Source: Mesorhabditis belari
Taxonomy: Eukaryota; Nematoda; Chromadorea; Rhabditida; Rhabditidae
NCBI GenBank assembly: GCA_958450365.1
Contig: CAUEEP010000889.1
Coordinates: 1 to 64,000, forward strand
DNA length: 64,000 nucleotides
Reading direction: 5' to 3'
Shown here in pieces: positions 56,336-64,000 of the stretch (positions are counted from its first letter, which is position 1; each line of letters starts with the position of its first letter). The position numbers and the translations under genes were made by a program. The notes under the pieces were generated by a model. That model saw nothing but the letters and a program-made list of their open reading frames with translations, was not told the DNA's origin and did no database searches.

Positions 56336-56339
56336 TTAA

Positions 56340-56525
56340 TTAGGATTTATCTTAAGTATGGTCGGACTCGGACGTTCGAAATCGACCACAAGATAATCAA
56401 TGACCGGATTCGGACGTGCGAAATCGACCACAAGACAATCAATGACCGGATTCGGACGTCCGGATCCGACCCTGACGTCCGGATCCGATCCTGACGTCCG
56501 AATAAGATCCGGACGTAACATAGAT
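56340..56525. repeat. Tandem and inverted CGGACGTC repeat
   Basis: Units CGACCACAAGATAATCAATGACC-like and CCGGATCCGACCCTGACGT, ending GGACGTAACATAGATAC as in 19411-19607. Confidence 0.75.
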
Positions 56526-56559
56526 ACATATGTTTGTGCTTAGAAAGTCACCCGAATAC

Positions 56560-56800
56560 GACTATGCTTTCACTGTGTGACTATAGGTTGTTGTGTGAAA
56601 AGGGAATGCGGGGTGGGGAATGGATGGAAAAGAGAAAGGCACGGGACCACCCATCACGTTTTCTCTTAGATCACCAACAAAATTTCCTTTTAGGCCACCC
56701 ACAACGTTTCCTTTTATACCACCCACGTTTCCTCTTAGATCACCCACAAAGTTTCCTTTTAGGCTACCCACCACAATTCCTTTTAAAGTGGATAAAAAGC
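56560..56800. repeat. Repeat related to the 21-23 kb arms
   Basis: Starts ACTGTGTGACTATAGGTTG and has GGACCACCCATCACG, as in the 21-24 kb copies, then tandem CACCCACAAAGTTTCCTTTTAGG-type units. Confidence 0.65.
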
Positions 56801-56935
56801 ATAAAAACTTCAAAAATTGCATAATTCCCTTTTAAGCTGCTGCTAAAGCTTACACGAATGTCCTAGATTTTACAAAAAACCAGCAAGCCAGCTGAAAAAT
56901 TGCCCACTAAAGAAGAGGATTTGATTGATATCTCG

Positions 56936-57432
56936 GAGGCCGTAACGCTCGGAGGCCGTAACGCTCGGAGGCCGTAACGCTCGAAGGCCGTAACGCTCGA
57001 AGGCCGTAACGCTCGGAGGCCGTAACGCTCGGAGGCCGTAACGCTCGGAGGCCGTAACGCTCGGAGGCCGTAACGCTCGGAGGCCGTAACGCTCGGAGGC
57101 CGTAACGCTCGGAGGCCGTAACGCTCGGAGGCCGTAACGCTCGGAGGCCGTAACGCTCGGAGGCCGTAACGCTCGGAGGCCGTAACGCTCGGAGGCCGTA
57201 ACGCTCGGAGGCCGTAACGCTCGGAGGCCGTAACGCTCGGAGGCCGTAACGCTCGGAGGCCGTAACGCTCGAAGGCCGTAATGCTCGAAGGCCGTAATGC
57301 TCGAAGGCCGTAATGCTCGAAGGCCGTAATGCTCGAAGGCCGTAATGCTCGAAGGCCGTAACGCTCGGAGGCCGTAACGCTCGAAGGCCGTAACGCTCGA
57401 AGGCCGTAACGCTCGAAGGCCGTAACGCTCGC
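56936..57432. repeat. 16-bp minisatellite GGAGGCCGTAACGCTC
   Basis: About 31 copies with GGA/GAA and ACG/ATG variants in blocks. GC-rich in AT-rich surroundings. Confidence 0.98.
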
Positions 57433-57934
57433 AACTCATTTGTACAGTTAAACTTTCTTTTTCTTTTGACAAAAAGAAGCTATTCAGCAGTTAGGTTTTT
57501 TTTTGATTTCTTATTTTTATTGTCCGATTCGAGGATTTTCATAGATTCACATAAATTTTCGCTTTTCTTTATAAATCCAAAAGTTTTCATTAAAAATCTT
57601 TTATTCCTCACAAAATATTGAATGATTCTCTTTCTTTCAGTTCTCTTCGCTGCTCTCAACGTGACCACTGTAATATGCAAATTTTCGAGAGATTTTTAAC
57701 GTTTAAGGACAATTCGAATTGCTAAGGCAATTTTCGGTATCTACAGTCGAACTTCGCGATAACGATATCGAAGGGGCTGAGAACGATAACATCTATACAA
57801 AGCTTCGAAAAAGCGCCGCACATTTTCCGCGTAGCTGCTGCTGCTGCCCTGTGCGGGGCAACGGTTGCACCAAATTGGGCAGCTAACGTTATCGAGAAGT
57901 TCGACTGTACTAATTGTTTTCCTTCATGTAAAAC

Positions 57935-59754
57935 TCACTGTTTAAAGGGTCCACGCTGAGGGACTAATTTCTTTAAATCCTCAGGCAACGAGTCCAGAAT
58001 TTCCTGAATCATGAATTTTATTTGTTTCTATATATTTCTATATATTTCTATATATTTCTATATTTCGATTTACTTTCGATATTTTTCGAAACAAACCCGA
58101 ATCTTCTTGAATCGATCCCTGAATTGGATTGATCGATCCTCGTGAACGGCTTTGATTTTAGCCTAAAGCTTAAATTTGATTGCTTTCGAAACAACTAAGA
58201 GTAGGTTTCTTTTCTTCTTTTCTAAAGCTACAGTAGCTACTCTACCCGTCGAGCGTTCAGCTAATCCTAAAAAAGACGCATAATTTGCCGACAAATCTAC
58301 CAATCTTTTTCCTTGATTTTATTCCGTCAAATTCTACCTAAAATCCCCATTTGCTCATAGAAAAGAATGAAAATTGAATGAAAAAAAAAAGAAAATCTGT
58401 AGGAAAGAATACGGTAGGGTTTCCAGAAATTACACAACTTTTAGGAAACGAATTTCTCGATAATCTTAGGCAAGACACTATTCTAGACAAACTACTGTAA
58501 TCCATCCACGAGTTTTCATTCAATTCAGCCCCAAATTCAATGAAACTTATGATTTCCTCGCAAATACCGTATTCTCTCTAATAGTAGTGCACCGTAAGCG
58601 TCGCCTAAATTGCTTGAAATCTCGAGAACCGCTTATCAGAAAAAATAGTAAATAGGCATCAACTCGGCTCGGTGCTCTGCACTACTATTAGAGAGACAAC
58701 GGTATTCCTTGTGAGTTAATTTAGTAACTACCGGATTCTCTTTAATAGTCGTGCACCGTAAGCGTTGCCCAAATTCCTCAAAATCTCGAGAAGCGCTTAT
58801 CAGAACCTATCGATGTGGGAAGGGAAATGTAGCTGACGATGAGATCTAGTGGGGGATTTGAGTGTTGAGCTTCTGGGAAAACTTTGAAACTGTAAAATAG
58901 TGATCAACTCGGCTCGGCTGGGTGCACTACTATTAGAGATAATACGGTATTTAAAATTGGGATCAAGTGAAAAATGGTAACTGGATTATGGTAGTTTATC
59001 TAGAGTAGTGTCTTTTAGAAAATGAATTGCTTAAGAGCAATTTCTCTAGTCAATCAGCTACCGTACTTGAATATCAGCGGGCAACTTCTCGACGAATTTC
59101 GGTTGCGGAAAGTGTGGTCGTTTGTCGGCAGGGAGACTCTCAAAGAATTTGTGTAGCTTCTCGCGACGCTCCTTGCGATCCGGCTAAAGCTTTTCCGTTT
59201 TAGAGACTTGATTAATTAAGGCAAGAAGGTAAGAAAGTAAGAAAAAAGAAGGCTAATTACTAGTCACGTGTGCATTGGCTTTAAAGCCCTAAAGTGTTCT
59301 AAAGTGTGCCGTAATCAAAAAAAGCTTCATTGCCCGCTGCGGCTCATTGATGCTATCGTCTGCTGTAGACCGTAGCCCTTGTTGCATTGATGCCATCGTC
59401 TCATTGTTGTAGCCCGTAGAGCCCATGTAGCATCGTCTCATCAACGCTACAAGGGGCTACGGTAGCTAGGGCTCTCTTTAGAGTACCCCAATCAGTAACA
59501 GTGTTCGGAAAAAGCGTGCACAAAGTCGATTGCCGACTCACCGTGCTGCTCTTGATCTCCTCGACTTGTTTGCGCTGATCCTCGGGCAAAGTGGCGAGGA
59601 ATTTCGTGAACTTGAATTGATTTTAAAAGTTTTTGCAAATCTTTCCCCTCAAACGAACCCATTCGTGTCGGTGATGTCGTTTTCCCTTTTCCCCATCACC
59701 ATGTGCTGTTACAAAAACAATCACACACACGCAAAAGACAACCAATTTCAGCAT
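57935..59754 (-). CDS. Small secreted helical protein with LP-containing repeats
   Basis: Exons 59754-59659, 59610-59542, 59183-59067, 58162-58097, 58003-57935; all introns phase 0, 138 residues. Signal peptide MLKLVVFCVCVIVFVTAHG, then a basic/His patch (KRHHRHEW). The mature part repeats a short helical pattern with LP: FLATLPEDQRKQVEEI, FFESLPADKRPHF, FVEKLPADIQAKI and ILDSLPEDLKKLVP. This recalls nematode secreted DUF148/SXP-RAL2-like proteins, but I cannot confirm the family. It is likely exported. Introns carry the family A MITE pair (58565-58949) and a TATATTTC repeat. Confidence 0.75.
58022..58072. repeat. 10-bp TATATTTCTA repeat
   Basis: Four copies in a short intron of the secreted-protein gene. 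Confidence 0.85.
58565..58949. mobile_element. Composite of two family A MITEs, inverted relative to 25136-25612
   Basis: Two elements with TACCGTATTCTCTCTAATAG and CTATTAGAGATAATACGGTA ends, separated by GGTATTCCTTGTGAGTT, the inverse of the 25.4-kb linker. The left element has an internal deletion. Confidence 0.85.
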
Positions 59755-60177
59755 TGCTAAATTTGAATTTAAATGAATGTGAAATCAAATGTGACAAAGA
59801 AAAAAACTTAAAGCTTTAAAGTATGCCATTTGTTCATTCAAAAAAAGATAAAAAGTGTAAAATTTGATTCGGCTCATTTTCTTCTACAAGAATTGTTGTA
59901 AAGAAATTTAAAAGACTCAAAGAAAAGAGAATTCAGGGCAATTTTCATAACTGCCCGGTGAAAGCCAGTAGTCGTAAAAGCTAGAGTAAGGTGAACTAAC
60001 TTAAAGCCAGTGAAGCTAGAAGCGTATGATCTGAAGAGCTATGCCGGGGGATAAGACTAGAGTGTGTTCCTTGCAGACAACGCGTTTTCTAAAAAGCGCG
60101 CGCCAAGGATAAGCTACCGTAACCCTGCATCAGCAAATTTTTCAAAATGCAAATGTACATTAAAATCTTGCGCTCTT
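59755..60177. other. Upstream region of the secreted-protein gene
   Basis: No exon or repeat family recognised. It presumably contains that gene's promoter. Confidence 0.4.
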
Positions 60178-60535
60178 TTTTCTATTACTCTTTCCTTAAC
60201 TCTATTACTCTTTCCCTAACTCTATTACTCTTTCCCTAACTCTATTACTCTTTCCCTAACTCTATTACTCTTTCCTTAACTCTATTACTCTTTCCTTAAC
60301 TCTATTACTCTTTCCTTAACTCTATTACTCTTTCCTTAACTCTATTACTCTTTCCTTAACTCTATTACTCTTTCCTTAACTCTATTACTCTTTCCCTAAC
60401 TCTATTACTCTTTCCCTAACTCTATTACTCTTTCCTTAACTCTATTACTCTTTCCTTAACTCTATTACTCTTTCCTTAACTCTATTACTCTTTCCTTAAC
60501 TCTATTACTCTTTCCTTAACTCTATTACTCTTTCG
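60178..60535. repeat. 20-bp minisatellite TCTATTACTCTTTCCTTAAC
   Basis: About 18 copies with a C/T variant (CCCTAAC or CCTTAAC) in runs. Confidence 0.98.
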
Positions 60536-60539
60536 CTAA

Positions 60540-61590
60540 AACTTAAAAATTTTTAAATGCTATTTAAAATTAAAGAAAACATTTAAAACGGGAAAAGTTA
60601 AGAAACACTATTAAAAAATTATATTATTTCCGAATTTACCAGGCCTATTGTCTACATTTGCACTAGAACCATTCCAAAAAAAATTTCACGCCCCAAAAAA
60701 CCTAAATCCTTAAATAAAACTATCCATTACTATATTTTCAGAAAATTTTGCACATTTTTTTTCGCGCGGCCTTTATAGCTTTGCTTAAAAAGCGCACCTT
60801 TTAGAAAACGCGTTGTCGGAAGTTTGTCGGATCAATTGTCTGACAAAAAAGTTGTCAATGAAAATTTGTCTGACAAATTGTCTGTCAACAAGGAGCACAC
60901 TCTAGATAAGACTACAGTAGCTACAGTAGCTACAGTAGCTAGAATTACAGTGATCAAAACATTAAAGAAATTCAAAAGTTCACAATTCCCGATTTCAATG
61001 CGATGCCCTTATATCCCTTTCCCTTCCTTTACTTGACCCTTTTCTTTTGTACGAATTTCGCGAATTTATCAACAAACACGCAAAGAGAGAGAAAGCAAAG
61101 TAATCGAAAAGATCAGCAGCGATTTTTTGAAAATTGAGACGTTTCTTTTTCATTTTCCTTTTTTTTTACATCCAAAAGCGTCGCTTATCGGTGATCTGTG
61201 ATGAGAGTTTTTATCATCCGCCCCCGCTCAATTTAGCTAACTAAGGGGGAAAGGCACCAACTTCCCGTGAGCTTTCGTTTCCAAATCACACACACCTTAC
61301 TAAATCCAGTATCGAGATTCAGATCGAGATCCAGTATCATAATCTGAAATCAAAATCTCCCAAATAAGCTTGCAAATGCGTCAAACGATACGCGTACGAT
61401 TTACATCACAATGAGCAATGAGTGAAAATAAAAACACTTTTCTAAGGTCAATTTTTGATGGAGAATCCGAATTTGCATTTAAAATTACGGGTTTTCTTAG
61501 CGGAAGTACCACTTTTCACTATATCTCATAGATGAAAAATGCAATGGTAAAAACCTGCAAAGTATTACATTTAAAGAAATCTAAAAACCA
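60540..61590. other. Intergenic spacer
   Basis: Short TTGTCTGACAAA repeats at 60820-60890 and a GTAGCTACA repeat at 60913-60942. No gene supported. Confidence 0.45.
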
Positions 61591-61593
61591 AAA

Positions 61594-61668
61594 AACCAAG
61601 AGCGGGCTCGAACCCCGATCTTATGGACCGAGAGCCCATCTCACTATCCACTAGGCCACCAGTGCCCA
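61594..61668 (-). pseudogene. tRNA-like sequence, Glu-CTC-like anticodon arm
   Basis: Minus strand TGGCCTAGTGGATAG, anticodon stem ATGGG/TCCAT with loop CTCTCGG, and GGGGTTCGAGCCC. The acceptor ends do not pair, so it is likely a decayed gene; it is the best-preserved of the tRNA-like set. Confidence 0.5.
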
Positions 61669-61819
61669 ACAATCGAGTCATTGAAAAGCGCCCTTTAAAG
61701 CTTATCTTCGAAATTTCAATTCATTTTTTTTGCAAGCTTCTTTGGGAGATTTGGATTTCAACTTCTGAATCTTCATACTCTTTTTAGTAATATGTAAGTG
61801 ATCCGGAAACGAAAGCAAC

Positions 61820-62405
61820 GAATTTTGCCCATATTTTGAGTCTATCGAATTTACCCACAATTTAGACTTCGACACAACTGAGACTACGGTAGAATGTACA
61901 CAAAGTAAAGTTTGAATAGTTTACGAGTAAAATTTTGCTCATGTTTTGAGTCTATCGAATTTACCCACAATTTTGACTTCGACACAATAGGGCGATTTGA
62001 ATAGTTTACGAGTAAAATGGCTTCTCACCAATAGGGGATTCAAACTTTTCTTTTTAGTAATATGTATGCGATCCGGAAACGAAAGCAACGAATTTTGCCC
62101 ATATTTTGAGTCTATCGAATTTTTCCTTTACGTGCTTCTACGCGAAGAAAAATCGCTATTTGTATGACGAGAAAATTTGCCGGAAACGAAAGCTCACAGA
62201 AAGTTCGTGCTTTTCCCTAATAAGTGTTTTCGGAAATTACATAAAACCAACTGATGTGTACTAATAAAAAACGCCAAATTACGGGCTCGATTTTGGGAAA
62301 CTTTTACTTTCCGGCAAATTTTCGACCGTCATACAAATAGCGATTTTTCTTCGCGTAGAAGCACGTAAACGAAAAATTCGATAGACTCAAAATATGGGCA
62401 AAATT
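61820..62405. mobile_element. Inverted-repeat element with duplicated ends
   Basis: Arms about 62089-62190 and 62305-62405 mirror each other (TTTTGAGTCTATCGAATTT, GCTTCTACGCGAAGAAAAAT). Extra copies of the outer end lie at about 61826-61855 and 61932-61965. Confidence 0.75.
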
Positions 62406-63135
62406 CGCTCAATCATACCTTTTCCCAATTGCATTTTAGCAAAAAATGTAAGAAAAAAAAGTTTCAAAAAACCCTTGACCCTAACCCTAAAAGGACGTCT
62501 ATTTTTACGGATGATTTTCGTGCTTTTCCTTCAAGCTTTCCGACAGCACTAAGTGCATAAATCTCCTTCAAACACACAAATTCAAAACACAAAAAGCTCT
62601 TTAAGCGCCACTCATTTCAAAAAGAAAAAAACAAAACTTTTTCTCTACAAACCTTAATTCAAACTCTGTAAATGCAATGTATTTTCGCGTCGCTTCAACT
62701 ATTCATTTGCGCATTACAAAACCAAAAAAAAACGAATCACGATTGTTTAGTAAAAAAAAAATGCTTTGTTTGTGTGAATGTTCATCTGCAAATCTTGTCA
62801 TTTCATGTATGCAATTGTGTGTAAGCCTGCCTCGCACTTTTCCCTCCACAAATTTGATCAATAATTTATTTAACTCGGTAAAGAAACAAATAACCTCAAA
62901 ATTGACCTACACAACATATTAAAACAACTAGTGTTCGGCAACAACAGCAAAAATGTAACCAAATCAGAAACTTTTCGTAAAAGAACACAACACTGTACGT
63001 GAAACAAACATGAAAATAATGTATGAAGAGACCTTGGAGGAATGGGACAGCCAGAAAAAGAACAAAACATATTGCAAACCAACATTTTAAGTGTAGTGTG
63101 AACAACAAAGTAGACCCAAAACAAATGAATTTCAT
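62406..63135. other. 3' spacer of the tcer-1 gene
   Basis: AT-rich, presumably 3' UTR and downstream sequence. No further exon seen. Confidence 0.4.
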
Positions 63136-63921
63136 CTAACGGCGTCCCTCCTGTTGCGTGGGTGGTGGAGGAGGACCAGAGCGAGCCAACTTGTCCACAA
63201 ATTCTTCCAGCATGCGATCACGCTCCGAGCCAGAGTCTTTCAACACCAAGTAGCGCTTGTCTTTCTAAAGAATAAACGCTATTGCAAATTGTTAAAGGTT
63301 CAGTTCATCATTGTCATTCAAACCACCTCAAGGATTGCTAGAATATCCTTCAAATGTTGCTCGTTGTCCTCCATCTTCTTCTTACTTTCAAAGGTGATGA
63401 TTGGAGTTTCCTAAAACACATTTTACCACAAGAAACTCGTAACTTCAAACTTTCAACAAGTCCTTGAAGTCACGAACAGCTTGATCATGTTTCTCCTCAA
63501 CCCAATCGCGGAATTCACGCTCGATTTTCTGAATTTTCTTTTTAGAGTTGTCTAACTCAACTTTAACGAACTCTTTCGGAGAGTTGCCCAAGACATTTCT
63601 GGAAGACTTCATCCTTTTCAATGATCTTTCTAGCATCTTTCCATCTAAACTTCTTGTATTAACCTTGATCTTAACCAAATACCTCATGCCGTGATCAATT
63701 TCCTCGTGCTCGGTGAGCAATTTTTTGAAAGCTTCTCTTCGCTTCTTGTCTAGTGTCCTGAATTAAAACTAATGCTCAAATATTATTATCAAAACATACT
63801 TCAGATGTTCACCATAAAGCTTTTCCTTGTCCGACTTGTCCAAGAGATCGCATTCTTCATAACGATTGTCCTTTCGGAGCACTCGCTTTCCATCATGCCA
63901 TGACATGTCAGCCGATTTTAT
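63136..63921 (-). CDS. tcer-1: TCERG1/CA150 transcription elongation and splicing factor, C-terminal part
   Basis: Partial: the gene enters from the right edge. Exons 63921-63800, 63757-63683, 63644-63572, 63537-63451, 63410-63327, 63264-63136. They encode the last FF domains: SWHDGKRVLRKDNRYEE, DKKRREAFKKLLTEHEE, RWKDARKIIEKDEVF, WVEEKHDQAVRDFKDLL, ITFESKKKMEDNEQHLKDI, KDKRYLVL and a tail SGPPPPPTQQEGRR. TCERG1 couples RNA polymerase II elongation to splicing in the nucleus; FF domains bind phosphorylated partners. Two introns are only 38 and 34 nt, together 72 nt, so an unspliced frame also stays open but loses FF conservation in the middle. The fit to the family's end is strong. Confidence 0.9.
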
Positions 63922-64000
63922 CTAAATTTAGTCGTAAAAATTTCTTTATTTTATTCTTTTGTTTCAATTGGTTAAAATCAAGCTCACTAAATCATTGCAA

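Noticed and set aside
56870..57472. 200-codon minus frame RPPSVTASERYGL
   Set aside because: Translation of the 16-bp minisatellite; no homologue-like features.
62677..63135. Several 80-codon frames next to tcer-1
   Set aside because: Low-complexity or hydrophobic translations of the 3' region, with no start or splice context.

Overview
The window is nuclear DNA of a nematode, probably a rhabditid; I cannot name the genus. The evidence is a cuticle collagen with the nematode layout (signal anchor, RxKR site, short Gly-X-Y blocks, CPCPP tail), an SRH/STR-type chemoreceptor, small introns with TTTCAG or TTTAG acceptors, and several start codons 2-10 nt after a splice acceptor, as expected for SL trans-splicing.

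Layout: 1-1800, dispersed repeat and promoter; 1.9-4.4 kb (+), cuticle collagen with a 1-nt frame break; 5.1-13.1 kb (-), S10 serine carboxypeptidase with large introns full of minisatellites and MITEs; 13.1-16.4 kb, MITEs and a segmental duplication; 16.4-20.6 kb (+), a type II membrane C-type lectin whose stalk is built from repeated phase-2 exon triplets (the most novel-looking gene here); 20.6-25.7 kb, inverted repeats and MITEs; 25.8-31.9 kb (-), a Cys-loop ligand-gated cation channel with no visible TM4; 32.8-37.7 kb (+), a seven-helix chemoreceptor; 37.9-51.7 kb (-), the intraflagellar-transport gene dyf-13/IFT56 (20 exons, X-box 71 bp upstream) carrying a nested F-box gene, a Tc1-like element and several MITEs in one 5.7-kb intron; 51.9-55.5 kb, small genes of unknown function including a possible two-gene operon; 57.9-59.8 kb (-), a small secreted protein; 63.1-63.9 kb (-), the 3' end of a TCERG1/tcer-1 transcription elongation and splicing factor gene, cut by the window edge.

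The chemoreceptor, the channel and dyf-13 fit sensory-neuron biology, but their adjacency may be chance. The dominant non-coding feature is minisatellite expansion (units of 9-63 bp, some arrays perfect over 20-30 copies) in introns and spacers, with many palindromic MITEs and about nine decayed tRNA-like sequences, seven of them intronic.

Gene models come from reading splice sites and family conservation by eye. Exon borders were checked for phase and length, but no alignment, expression data or database search was available.
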